From positions 1 through 39,967 of the forward strand of contig CAZECM010000026.1 in NCBI GenBank assembly GCA_964510785.1: a stretch of DNA of 39,967 nt. The letters run 5' to 3'. A program made the translations under genes and the position numbers. Below the pieces are notes generated by a model. It had not been told where the DNA came from and searched no databases. It saw only the letters and a list, made by a program, of their open reading frames with translations. This stretch comes from JAAYZM01 sp964510785 (GTDB lineage: Bacteria > Actinomycetota > Actinomycetes > Actinomycetales > Cellulomonadaceae). Shown here piece after piece: positions 30,792 through 39,967 of this stretch. Every line of letters starts with the position of its first letter. The stretch's first letter is position 1.

Positions 30792-30831
30792 GGTGTCCAG
30801 GTGGCGACGGACCGGTGTCGCGCGGGCGAAC
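30792..30831 (-). promoter_or_regulatory. PHO-like array of four 11-bp units upstream of pstC
   Basis: Read on the minus strand, 7-mers GTTCGCC, CGACACC, CGTCGCC and GGACACC begin at 30831, 30820, 30809 and 30798, each 11 bp apart and each ending C[A/G]CC. Only the first is close to the PhoP consensus. The array directly follows the glycosyltransferase stop. Nearby bases at 30832-30858 also resemble those beside the box at 24186-24203. Confidence 0.45.
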
Positions 30832-30850
30832 TCTCAGCGCCGGGCGAGGT

Positions 30851-31891
30851 TCAGCCGAACCACTCCGTGACCTGCTCGGAGATCGCACGCTCGAAGTTGT
30901 CGTCGTCGTGGCGCTCGCGCAGCCAGCCGGCGAAGTCGCCCCCCGCTGCGGCGTCGAGCTCACGGCGGCACGCCGCCGTGTCCGTCACGGCGCGGTGGAG
31001 CAGCGCCTCCGCCTCGGCGGGCGTCCGGTAGCAGAAGGGGTATCGCTCGGGCAGGATCGCGCGCGCCCACGGCCGGTCGGGGAAGACGCCGACGGCTCCG
31101 GCGACGAGCGCCTCGATGTACTCCAGGCCGTAGGACTCCTCCGCGGCCGTGGCGAGGAAGGCCGTCGTCCGGGCCAGGGCGTGCCAGTAGTCCTCACGAC
31201 GAGCGGTGAGCGGGCCGACCCACGTCCAGTCGTGCCGGGACATGCGCATCGCCAGCTCGGAGGTGAGGTGCGACTCGTGGAGCCGGGCCTCGACGCGGAT
31301 CGGGGTGCGCCTCGCGACGCGCTCGACGACGTCGAGGAACACGCGCGGCTGCTTGCGCTCGGACAGGTAGATCGCCGGGTACAGCACGACCGGCACCTCG
31401 GGCTCCTCGCGCTCCTGGACGCGCTCGAGCCGGATACCGAGGTTGACCCACGCGACGCGCGACTGCTCGGCGAGGTGCGCCGCGGTCTGCGTCGCGACGA
31501 TCTCGCGCACCTCGCTCGCCGTGCGCTCGGAGTTCGCGAACGTCGGGAACAGGGCGCACGAGAGCCCGAGCGCGGCCCGTTCGACGGGGTGGGTGAACTG
31601 GGTCGTGCTCCACCACACGAAGTTCATGATCCGCGGCGAGCCGTGGTCCTCGCGCAGCGCGCGCCACACGCACACCGAGTCGATGACGTCCATCGTGACG
31701 ACGAGGGTGCCGGGGGCGAGGCGGCGCAACGGCACCACCTCGAAGCCGTCACCGAGGCGAGGACCAGGTCCGACGACGACGGCCCCCGGGAACACGCGCA
31801 GGAGCCGCCGCACGAGCGTGGGACCGGCGTCCTGGCCCACGATCTGGCCACCCGTGACCCGCAGGTCGCTGTAGCGCACAGCAATCTTCAT
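30851..31891 (-). CDS. GT4-family glycosyltransferase
   Basis: 346 residues with a two-domain GT-B fold. The N-terminal half begins MKIAVRYSDLRVTGGQIVGQ. The C-terminal donor-binding half has VVLYPAIYLSERKQPRVFLDVV, a WTWVGPL strand and the GT4 E-x7-E motif EESYGLEYIEA (E252 and E260), then GVFPDRPWARAILP. It should transfer a sugar from a nucleotide-sugar to an unknown acceptor at the cytoplasmic face of the membrane. GGGAG precedes the ATG. It starts 3 nt after hppA stops, so the two are co-transcribed, and it ends just before the PHO-like array of pstC. Confidence 0.8.
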   Translation of the reverse strand: MKIAVRYSDLRVTGGQIVGQDAGPTLVRRLLRVFPGAVVVGPGPRLGDGFEVVPLRRLAPGTLVVTMDVIDSVCVWRALREDHGSPRIMNFVWWSTTQFTHPVERAALGLSCALFPTFANSERTASEVREIVATQTAAHLAEQSRVAWVNLGIRLERVQEREEPEVPVVLYPAIYLSERKQPRVFLDVVERVARRTPIRVEARLHESHLTSELAMRMSRHDWTWVGPLTARREDYWHALARTTAFLATAAEESYGLEYIEALVAGAVGVFPDRPWARAILPERYPFCYRTPAEAEALLHRAVTDTAACRRELDAAAGGDFAGWLRERHDDDNFERAISEQVTEWFG

Positions 31892-31894
31892 GAC

Positions 31895-34390
<2,496 letters not shown>

Positions 34391-34471
34391 GTGCGCTCCC
34401 GAGGAGTTCGACTTCGACTGGTCCGTCCCTTGCCACGCTAGGGGCGTCGGGACGGGTCGAACCGTGACCTA

Positions 34472-34485
34472 GGGCTCAGGAGCCC
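34472..34485 (-). terminator. Short hairpin just after the phosphotransferase-like gene
   Basis: GGGCT and AGCCC form a 5-bp stem with a CAGG loop, 2 nt beyond the stop of the APH-like gene on the minus strand and before hppA. There is no U-tract. Confidence 0.35.
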
Positions 34486-34487
34486 GT

Positions 34488-35417
34488 TCAGGCGATGGCG
34501 CGGTGTGCCCGCTGGGTGGGGACCTGGTCGAGGAAGCCGACGCGCTCGACGAGGTAGGTCATGAAGAGCGCGTTGCGCGCTGCGGCGTCCGCGCTCTTCG
34601 TGGTCTCGGCCACGTCGCACATCCGCAGGAAGGAACGCATCGCGATGACCTTGTCGAGCCAGCGCTGGTCCGGGTCGACCCCGGTGACCGAGGTCCAGCC
34701 CTCGAGCAGCCACCGGGCCGCACCCTCGTAGACCATGCCGTTGCCGCCGCGCACCCCCGCCTGGAACTCGAACTCGGTCAGCTCGCCGAGCATCCAGCCG
34801 AGGTCGAGCTCGGGCGTCGAGAGCATGAGCTCCTCGCCCGTGAGCACCTCGATCAGCTGCGCGTCCTGGTCGACGAAGACCGAGCCGAGCGCGAACCCCC
34901 CGTGGCACAGCGTGCCGGTCGAGGGGAGCTCGTCGAGCCACCGGCGCACGTGCCCGACGACGGACGGTCGCAGCTCCGCGATCGCTCGACCGGCCCACGT
35001 CGTGGGTGCGGCGTCCAGGTGCGCCCGGAGCCGGAGCAGGTGCGGGGAGGTCACCGTCTCGACGTCAGCCGTGAACCCGACGCTCGTGTGCATCGTCGCG
35101 ACCGCAGCACCGAGCCGCGTCATGACGGACTCGAGCTCACGCCCCACGACCCGGAGCTCGGGCCAGAGCTGGCCGACGAGCACCTCGCACGCCGAGAGCG
35201 CATAGGCAGCGCCGTCGTCGGTGTGGGTGGGTGCGACGAGGCGGACGTCGACGGCCTGCTCGATGCTCGCGACCCGGTCGGCCGAACGCTGCCTGCGCGC
35301 CGCGTCGTCCGGGGACCCACCCTGGATCTGACGCACGAGCCGCCAGCCCGGGCCGTCGAAGACGAGCCGCTGCTGCCAGACGCTGGTGCCGTAGTTCCAT
35401 GCGATGTCGTCGTTCAT
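34488..35417 (-). CDS. Phosphotransferase (APH/ChoK)-fold protein with degenerate active site
   Basis: 309 residues. The C-terminal two thirds follow the aminoglycoside/choline kinase fold: a VMTRLGAAVATMHT helix, GTLCHGGFALGSVFVDQDAQLIEVLTGEE and the later ELDLGWMLGELTEFEFQAG segment. The Brenner motif HGDxxxxN is HGGFALGS here (172-179), with the catalytic Asp changed to Gly and Asn to Ser. The metal-binding Asp after the beta-hairpin is replaced by a TGEE stretch. ATP-dependent phosphotransfer is therefore doubtful, and a pseudokinase or adaptor role is inferred. It is the first gene after the histidine kinase on the same strand (174-bp gap) and precedes hppA. It should not be read as an antibiotic-resistance gene. 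Confidence 0.7.
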   Translation of the reverse strand: MNDDIAWNYGTSVWQQRLVFDGPGWRLVRQIQGGSPDDAARRQRSADRVASIEQAVDVRLVAPTHTDDGAAYALSACEVLVGQLWPELRVVGRELESVMTRLGAAVATMHTSVGFTADVETVTSPHLLRLRAHLDAAPTTWAGRAIAELRPSVVGHVRRWLDELPSTGTLCHGGFALGSVFVDQDAQLIEVLTGEELMLSTPELDLGWMLGELTEFEFQAGVRGGNGMVYEGAARWLLEGWTSVTGVDPDQRWLDKVIAMRSFLRMCDVAETTKSADAAARNALFMTYLVERVGFLDQVPTQRAHRAIA

Positions 35418-35591
35418 GACGCTGCCCCCTGCCGGGTGGTCGACGCGTCGGGCTGGTCGGCCTCGGCGCGGGTCGTGTGGATCACCCCGTCAGGATGTCC
35501 GGCCGAGGCCGCGGGGCGGATCGCCCGTGCGCACCATTCTCGTTGCGACTCCCGGTGGAGCGCGGCTGGCCAAAGGTCGCAGCGGTGGCGG

Positions 35592-36797
35592 CTACCGGGT
35601 CGGCAGCTGGACCTCGACGAGCCAGCCCTCCGGCGTCGGCCCGGCGCTGAAGGTCCCCCCGAGGACGCTCGCGCGCTCGCGCATCCTGGCGATCCCGTAC
35701 CCGCCGGGAGGCAGCGCGAGCGAGTTGTGGGCGCCCGGTGTCGCGTTCTGGATGCGCATCACGACGTCACGGTCCGTCGACGTGAAGCGGATCGAGACCA
35801 GGTCGGTCGACGAGGCGTGCTTGACGATGTTCGTCGCGGCCTCCCGGAGGAACTGCGCGAGCGCCATCTCCATGGTCCGGCTCATCTGAGGCGCGACGGT
35901 GTAGACGCCGTCGGCCTCCACCCGCGTCCCCGTGGCCGCGAGCTCACGCTCGATGTCGGTCACGGTGGGCACGAGCCGGCGGCGCTCGACGGCGTGGTCC
36001 TCGGCGTCGTCGGCGGAGCTCCTCGAGGCGTGGGTGACCTCGAGGACGCGGCGGATGTCCGCGAGCGCCTGGCGGGCCGAGGAACCGATCGCGTCACGCG
36101 ACTCGGCCTGGACGGTCACGTCGGGTGACTGCTCGAGCACCCGGGCGTGCATGGCGATGATGGTGAGCTCGTGCGCGATGAAGTCGTGCAGCTCGTCGGC
36201 GATACGCTCCCGCTCGACGCGGACGGCGGAGTCCAGCATGCGTTGACGTTCGGCCAGCTCGTCGGTGAGGCGTGCTGCGCGCTGGTTCATCCGGCGGAGC
36301 AGGGAGCCGACGAGCGTCGAGAGCGCGGCCGTGACGGCGAACGCGACGGCTGCACCCACAGGGTCTTCCCTCGGATGCATCACGAAGGCGAGCCCCAGGA
36401 GGCCCGAGAACCCGGCCAGGAAGACGACCGAGAGTGCGGGGCTGCACGTCGCAGCAACCAAGCCGACCGCCAGGACCAGGGCAACGAGGGGCTCGTCACC
36501 AGTACCCAGTGACACCGACATGAGTGCGCCGACCAGCAGCACGAGTGCCGCCGTCGGTGGTCGCCATGCGAACAGCGCGAACGATGCGGTCAGTGCGACC
36601 TGGGCGATCGTGGTCGATGCCGGGTCCTCAGCAACACCAGTGACGGCGAGGAGGATGTCGAGCCCGATGACCACAAGAACCGCAGACAGAATGACGACTC
36701 TGCCGATTCGCCCCACAGGCGTGTAAGACCAGAACTGAGCCAGCCGACGGCGAGGCGGACCAGGGGGTGTTCCGCCCGCCGTCGAGTCTGACTTCAT
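35592..36797 (-). CDS. Two-component sensor histidine kinase (HisKA_3/NarX-DesK type)
   Basis: 401 residues. About six membrane helices (33-168) with hardly any extracellular loop form the sensor. The dimerisation/phosphoacceptor helix ERERIADELHDFIAHELTIIAMHAR places the phosphorylated His at 204. The HATPase domain has N-box REAATNIVKHAS (318-329) and G-box GYGIARMRERASVLGG. The ATG at 36797 has no Shine-Dalgarno sequence; a CATAAT -10 ends 6 nt before it, which suggests a leaderless transcript. It is encoded 60 nt downstream of the secreted-peptide gene, with its NarL-type partner divergent on the other side of the peptide. The small sensor loops fit detection of a membrane-associated or peptide signal. 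Confidence 0.92.
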   Translation of the reverse strand: MKSDSTAGGTPPGPPRRRLAQFWSYTPVGRIGRVVILSAVLVVIGLDILLAVTGVAEDPASTTIAQVALTASFALFAWRPPTAALVLLVGALMSVSLGTGDEPLVALVLAVGLVAATCSPALSVVFLAGFSGLLGLAFVMHPREDPVGAAVAFAVTAALSTLVGSLLRRMNQRAARLTDELAERQRMLDSAVRVERERIADELHDFIAHELTIIAMHARVLEQSPDVTVQAESRDAIGSSARQALADIRRVLEVTHASRSSADDAEDHAVERRRLVPTVTDIERELAATGTRVEADGVYTVAPQMSRTMEMALAQFLREAATNIVKHASSTDLVSIRFTSTDRDVVMRIQNATPGAHNSLALPPGGYGIARMRERASVLGGTFSAGPTPEGWLVEVQLPTR

Positions 36798-36798
36798 C

Positions 36799-36813
36799 CC
36801 GCCATTATGGCGG
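36799..36813. promoter_or_regulatory. Palindrome overlapping the histidine kinase -10 element
   Basis: CCGCCAT-T-ATGGCGG, a 7-bp dyad with a single central base. It contains the CATAAT -10 (36809-36804, minus strand) whose last base is 6 nt from the kinase ATG. It is a candidate operator controlling a leaderless transcript. Confidence 0.5.
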
Positions 36814-36857
36814 CGAACCCGCCCCTGCCCGGGTCCGACGCAAGTACTAGGTCAGGA

Positions 36858-37076
36858 CTACTTGCAGGAGCTGAAGATCGTCTGGCACACCCAGGTCCAG
36901 ATCCCTGTCGGCTGGACGTCTGCGCCACCGCCCGGCAGTGCCCCGCGGACCCCAGGGGTGAGAACGACGGGCGCGACAGGGGCCGACCCCTCGTCGAGCT
37001 CGGCGGCCTGCGCAGGACCTGCTGCGAGCAGGAGTGCAATCGCAGCAGTTGCGGCAATGGCGGAAATACGGGACAT
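36858..37076 (-). CDS. Small Sec-secreted peptide precursor (72 aa) between the kinase and regulator
   Basis: I recognise no family. Residues 1 to about 24 form a clear signal peptide (MSRISAIAATAAIALLLAAG, predicted cleavage after AQA). The mature part is about 48 residues: an acidic, Pro/Val/Gly-rich stretch (APVAPVVLTPGVRGALPGGG) followed by an aromatic end GIWTWVCQTIFSSCK with two Cys six residues apart, able to form one disulfide loop. AGGAG sits 5 nt before the ATG. Codon use is that of neighbouring genes, and the start, RBS and stop are all well formed, which supports a real gene. It lies upstream of the histidine kinase on the same strand and divergent from the response regulator. It is a candidate signal peptide or effector of this two-component system. 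Confidence 0.75.
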   Translation of the reverse strand: MSRISAIAATAAIALLLAAGPAQAAELDEGSAPVAPVVLTPGVRGALPGGGADVQPTGIWTWVCQTIFSSCK

Positions 37077-37101
37077 TACGACTCCTATGTGTTTGTGAGG
37101 G

Positions 37102-37177
37102 GACGTTCGTGGTGCCCTGAGTGTCCCCGGACAAGGCGGCGTCGCAGCACCTGCGAACGTCTCTACTGTGCTGCGAC
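37102..37177. promoter_or_regulatory. Divergent peptide/response-regulator promoter with two inverted repeats
   Basis: GTCGCAGCAC (37141-37150) and GTGCTGCGAC (37168-37177) are a perfect 10-bp dyad with a 17-nt spacer. GACGTTCG (37102-37109) and CGAACGTC (37154-37161) are a second 8-bp dyad, one arm of which lies inside the first. They lie in the 138-bp gap and are good candidates for binding the NarL-type regulator, or for RNA structure ahead of its start. Confidence 0.55.
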
Positions 37178-37214
37178 CTTCGAAGGAGCGCCCGCTCAGC
37201 CCTAGGATCGAGCC

Positions 37215-37874
37215 ATGGCCATCCGAGTGCTCATCGCGGACGACGAAGCGCTGATGCGAAAAGCTCTCCACGTCTTCGTGTCCGCCGCCCCCGACATGGA
37301 GGTCGTGGGCGAGGCAGCGGACGGCGTGGCGGCCGTGCACCTCGCCGCCGAGCTCCAGCCCGACGTCGTGCTCATGGACATCCAGATGCCTCGCATGGAC
37401 GGGGTCGAGGCGACCAAGGGGGTGCTCGCCGCCTCACCGCGCACCCGGGTCGTCGCCGTGACGACCTTCTCGTCCAAGCGCTACGTGGTTCCGGCCCTGC
37501 GGGCGGGTGCCTCGGCCTACCTCGTGAAGGACACCGAGCCGGCCGCGCTCGTCACCGCTATCCGCGACGCCCTCGAGGGCTCGTGCACCCTCTCGCCGAG
37601 CGTCACGGAGGAGCTCGTGGCGTCGGTGCGCGAGGCACCGGAGCCGTCGCAGCCCGTGGCGATCCCGCCGCTCGAGGCGCTCTCCGAGCGGGAGCTCGAC
37701 GTCGTACGCCTCCTGGGCCATGGACTGTCGAACTCGGAGATCGCGGGCGAGCTGCACCTGTCGGAGGCCACCGTCAAGACCCACCTCGGCAACATCATGG
37801 CCAAATGGGGTGTGCGCGATCGCGTGCAGGCGCTGATCCACGCCGCACGCACGGGGATCGTGCGGTTCGACTGA
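37215..37874 (+). CDS. NarL/FixJ-family response regulator
   Basis: 219 residues. The receiver domain is at the N-terminus: acidic pair D9/D10, phosphoacceptor D55 in VVLMDIQMPRMDG, T83/T84 in VTTF and K105 in YLVKDTEP. After an acidic/Pro linker comes a LuxR-type HTH (about 153-210) with LSERELDVVRLLGHGLSNSEIAGELHLSEATVKTHLGNIMAKWGVRDRVQALIHA. AGGA lies 7 nt before the ATG. It is the expected partner of the divergent histidine kinase at 35592-36797. It probably controls the peptide gene between them, its own gene and possibly the kinase through the inverted repeats. Confidence 0.94.
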   Translation: MAIRVLIADDEALMRKALHVFVSAAPDMEVVGEAADGVAAVHLAAELQPDVVLMDIQMPRMDGVEATKGVLAASPRTRVVAVTTFSSKRYVVPALRAGASAYLVKDTEPAALVTAIRDALEGSCTLSPSVTEELVASVREAPEPSQPVAIPPLEALSERELDVVRLLGHGLSNSEIAGELHLSEATVKTHLGNIMAKWGVRDRVQALIHAARTGIVRFD

Positions 37875-37882
37875 ACCGACCG

Positions 37883-37900
37883 GCGGCGCCCGGACGCCGC
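37883..37900 (+). terminator. GC hairpin between the response regulator and tdk (convergent)
   Basis: GCGGCG and CGCCGC form a 6-bp stem with a 6-nt loop, 9 nt after the regulator stop. There is no U-tract. It may be a shared terminator for the converging genes. Confidence 0.35.
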
Positions 37901-37962
37901 GGGGTCGCTGGGCTGCGGGTGGCGGGGGCCCTGGGGCGAGACGCCGCCATGAGACGTGCGGG

Positions 37963-38574
37963 TCAGCGGACCCCGAGAACCCCGCCCGAGGCCTCGAGGT
38001 AGCAGACGGCGCACAGCGCCTCGTAGGACACCTCGACGCCGTCGATCGCGACCTGCTCCCCCGTGAACACCGTCTCGCCGTCGACGACGCGCGAGTTGAA
38101 GACTGCCTTGCGTCCGCAGCGGCAGATGGTCTTGAGCTCCTCGAGCGAGTGCGCGATCTCGAGCAGGCGCTGCGAACCAGGGAATGCCACGGTGAGGAAG
38201 TCGGTGCGGATGCCGTAGCAGAGCACGGGCACGTTCTCGAGCACGGCGATGCGCAGCAGGTCGTCCACCTGGGTGGGAGTCAGGAACTGCGCCTCGTCGA
38301 TGAGCAGGCAGGAGACGTCCCTGCCGGTCTCTTCCCGCCGTCGGGCACGATGCTTGGCGAAGGAGGCGAAGACGTCGTCGTCGGCCCCGATCACGAAGTC
38401 GACGCTGCGGTCCACACCGAGGCGGGAGAGGATCTTGCGCCCGGCCTTCGTGTCGACGCCGGGCTTGGCGAGCAGGATCTGGTGCTCGCGCTCCTCGTAG
38501 TTGTGGGCGGCCTGCAGCAGGGCGGTGGACTTGCCGGAGTTCATCGCGCCGTAGCGGAAGTAGAGCTTGGCCAT
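37963..38574 (-). CDS. tdk: Thymidine kinase (type II)
   Basis: 203 residues. It phosphorylates thymidine with ATP in pyrimidine salvage. Walker A is GAMNSGKST (9-17) and Walker B is CLLIDEAQF. Lid and thymidine-binding segments include VLCYGIRTDFLTVAFPGS. The structural zinc site has CRCGRKA and CAVCYLEA (two Cys pairs), with YE just before the second pair. Size and motif order match bacterial TK1-like enzymes. The gene is single and converges with the response regulator; its start is 108 bp from nhaA, which runs the other way. Confidence 0.97.
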   Translation of the reverse strand: MAKLYFRYGAMNSGKSTALLQAAHNYEEREHQILLAKPGVDTKAGRKILSRLGVDRSVDFVIGADDDVFASFAKHRARRREETGRDVSCLLIDEAQFLTPTQVDDLLRIAVLENVPVLCYGIRTDFLTVAFPGSQRLLEIAHSLEELKTICRCGRKAVFNSRVVDGETVFTGEQVAIDGVEVSYEALCAVCYLEASGGVLGVR

Positions 38575-38670
38575 GGCGAGGATTCTTCCATCCGGCCACG
38601 GCGGCGGCGGTCAGCCGTCCGGGGTGGACCGCGACGGTGGTCGCCGACGACGAGCACGAGCGGCGATCAC

Positions 38671-38676
38671 TATGGT
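38671..38676 (+). promoter_or_regulatory. -10 element for a leaderless nhaA transcript
   Basis: TATGGT fits TANNNT and ends 6 nt before the GTG at 38683. No Shine-Dalgarno sequence is present, so transcription probably starts at the start codon. Confidence 0.45.
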
Positions 38677-38682
38677 TGGCCG

Positions 38683-39897
38683 GTGCCACTCCGCCGCGTC
38701 TTCGGTCCAATGTCCTCGGGCGCGCGAGAGAACTTCCTCGACACGCTGCGCGGTGAGCGCGTGGGGGCCGCCCTGTTGCTCGGTGCGACCGTGCTCGCGC
38801 TCGCCTGGGCGAACTCACCATGGGCGGAGGGCTACCGGGCGCTCTCGGACGCCGTCGTCGGCCCCGCCTCGCTCGGTCTCGACCTCTCCGTGTCGCACTG
38901 GACCGCGGACGGTCTGCTCGCCGTGTTCTTCTTCGTCGTCGGCGTGGAGCTCAAGCGCGAGTTCGTGATCGGGTCGCTACGGCACCTCGGGTCCGCCGTC
39001 GTCCCCGTCGTCGGGGCCGTCGGCGGGATGGTGGCACCCGCGCTCGTGTACGTCGCGGTCGTGGCGGGACGCGGACCGCTCGACGGTTGGGCCACCCCGG
39101 TCGCGACGGACATCGCCTTCGCGGTCGCGCTGCTCGGGGTGTTCGGGCGTGGGTTGCCGCTCGCGCTGCGGGCGTTCCTGCTGACGCTCGCCGTCGCGGA
39201 CGACCTGCTGGCGATCGTCGTCATCGCCGTGTTCTACGCGAGCGGGCTGCAGGCAGTGTGGCTCGTGGCCGCCGTCGGCACCATCGCGCTGTTCGCGCTC
39301 GCGACACGGCGGCGTTGGCCCGGTGGGGTGCTCGTGCTCCTCGCCGTCGTCGCGTGGGTCTTCATGCTGCGCTCCGGGGTTCACGCGACGATCACCGGGG
39401 CACTGCTCGGGCTGACGGCGCCCGCCCGACCGGGACGCGACCGGCGACCCAGCGTCGCGGAGGCGTGGGAGCACCGGTGGCGCCCCGTGAGCTCGGGGCT
39501 GGCCGTGCCGCTCTTCGCGCTCTTCGCGGCGGGCGTGGCGCTCGACGGCGGGACGCTCGGGGCGGCGATCGTCGATCCACCGGCGCAAGGAGTCGCCCTG
39601 GGCTTGGTGCTCGGCAAGCCGATCGGGATCGTGCTGGCGACGTTCCTGCTCGTCACGCTGACGCGCGCGCGGCTCGACGAGACCGTGCGGTGGTGGGACG
39701 TCGTGGCCGTGGGAGCCGTCGCGGGCATCGGGTTCACGGTCTCGCTGCTCATCGGGGGCCTTGCGTTCCCAGCGGGCTCACCGCACGCCGAAACCGTCAA
39801 GGCGGCCGTGCTCGCGGGGTCGATCACCTCCGCCGTGATCGGCGCATCGCTGCTGCGGTGGCGGGGCAAGGTGCGGGCGCGGCAGCCGATGAGCTAG
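38683..39897 (+). CDS. nhaA: Na+/H+ antiporter NhaA
   Basis: 404 residues with about 11-12 membrane helices. It exchanges Na+ (or Li+) out for H+ in, for pH and salt homeostasis. Diagnostic segments are AVFFFVVGVELKREFVIGSL, WATPVATDIAFAVALLGVFG (ion-path Asp), LAVADDLLAIVVIAVFYA (the DD pair equal to E. coli D163/D164), GVHATITGALLGL and LVLGKPIGI. VGAVAGIGFTVSLLIGGLAF is near the C-terminus. The start is placed at GTG 38683 because of the adjacent -10; ATG 38710 is the alternative and would remove nine residues. Nothing is visible in the remaining 70 bases of the window. Confidence 0.95.
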   Translation: MPLRRVFGPMSSGARENFLDTLRGERVGAALLLGATVLALAWANSPWAEGYRALSDAVVGPASLGLDLSVSHWTADGLLAVFFFVVGVELKREFVIGSLRHLGSAVVPVVGAVGGMVAPALVYVAVVAGRGPLDGWATPVATDIAFAVALLGVFGRGLPLALRAFLLTLAVADDLLAIVVIAVFYASGLQAVWLVAAVGTIALFALATRRRWPGGVLVLLAVVAWVFMLRSGVHATITGALLGLTAPARPGRDRRPSVAEAWEHRWRPVSSGLAVPLFALFAAGVALDGGTLGAAIVDPPAQGVALGLVLGKPIGIVLATFLLVTLTRARLDETVRWWDVVAVGAVAGIGFTVSLLIGGLAFPAGSPHAETVKAAVLAGSITSAVIGASLLRWRGKVRARQPMS

Positions 39898-39967
39898 CGA
39901 TCGCAGGGAGCGTGCGCGTCCGGTTCGTCCTGTTGTCAGTGGGTCTGGGTAGGTTTGTCGCAGCGGG

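Noticed and set aside
34488..35417. Aminoglycoside-resistance phosphotransferase
   Set aside because: The catalytic Asp and the Asn of the Brenner motif are missing and the context is not a resistance element.
36858..37076. Lanthipeptide precursor (Ser/Thr/Cys-rich C-terminus)
   Set aside because: It carries a classical Sec signal peptide and no lanthionine synthetase, cyclase or dedicated exporter is nearby. The APH-fold neighbour is not a LanC or LanKC.
36858..37076. LPGGG in the secreted peptide as a sortase signal
   Set aside because: It is not LPXTG-like, there is no following hydrophobic helix or basic tail, and the only sortase-fold protein in the window lacks Cys.
39898..39967. TTGTCA and TAGGTT as a promoter at the window end
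   Set aside because: The spacing between the two hexamers is only 11 bp, and no gene start is visible before the window ends.

Overview
The window is very GC-rich and its coding frames show the strong third-position G/C bias of a high-GC actinobacterium. PhoP-type 11-bp phosphate boxes, probable leaderless transcripts, many GTG/TTG starts and an F420/FMN luciferase-like enzyme repertoire all fit. The gene content (FrcBCA-like sugar uptake, TM0106-type nuclease-helicase, LIP-type lipase) suggests a Cellulomonadaceae/Promicromonosporaceae-like soil organism, but the genus cannot be fixed from sequence alone. Three 10-N runs (510-519, 1301-1310, 14206-14215) show that this is a scaffolded draft. 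At least one of them, and probably two, are artificial joins.

Layout. 1-3657 (minus strand): a luciferase-like oxidoreductase cut by the window edge, an amidohydrolase and a TrpB2-type PLP synthase. 3798-4661: a QorB-like NAD(P)H:quinone oxidoreductase. 4674-11325: a carbohydrate-use locus with a FrcBCA-type ABC importer and an FGGY kinase on the minus strand. Divergent from them are a class II ketose-bisphosphate-type aldolase and a LacI regulator, with candidate operators in both promoter regions. 11426-15055: a large nuclease/SF1 helicase. 15129-20090: a minus-strand operon of two luciferase-like enzymes, one fused to a covalent-FAD oxidase, and a membrane HdeD-like/lipase fusion.

20185-30831 is the most unusual part, a phosphate-transport-like cluster ordered pstC, pstA, three dissimilar large PstS-like surface proteins, a sortase-fold protein without its catalytic cysteine, then pstB. 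Phosphate-box-like 11-bp repeats precede pstC, the Ig-repeat PstS-like gene and pstB, so the set is probably induced by phosphate starvation. Upstream on the same strand lie a GT4 glycosyltransferase and a membrane H+-pyrophosphatase.

34488-37874 holds a second candidate system: a two-component pair (histidine kinase and NarL-type regulator, divergent) flanking a 72-residue Sec-exported peptide gene, with a degenerate phosphotransferase-fold protein downstream of the kinase. The peptide/regulator intergenic region carries a perfect 10-bp dyad. The window ends with thymidine kinase and an NhaA Na+/H+ antiporter. I see no tRNA, rRNA, CRISPR array, transposase or phage gene. Apart from the N-gaps, no stretch over 300 bases lacks a gene.
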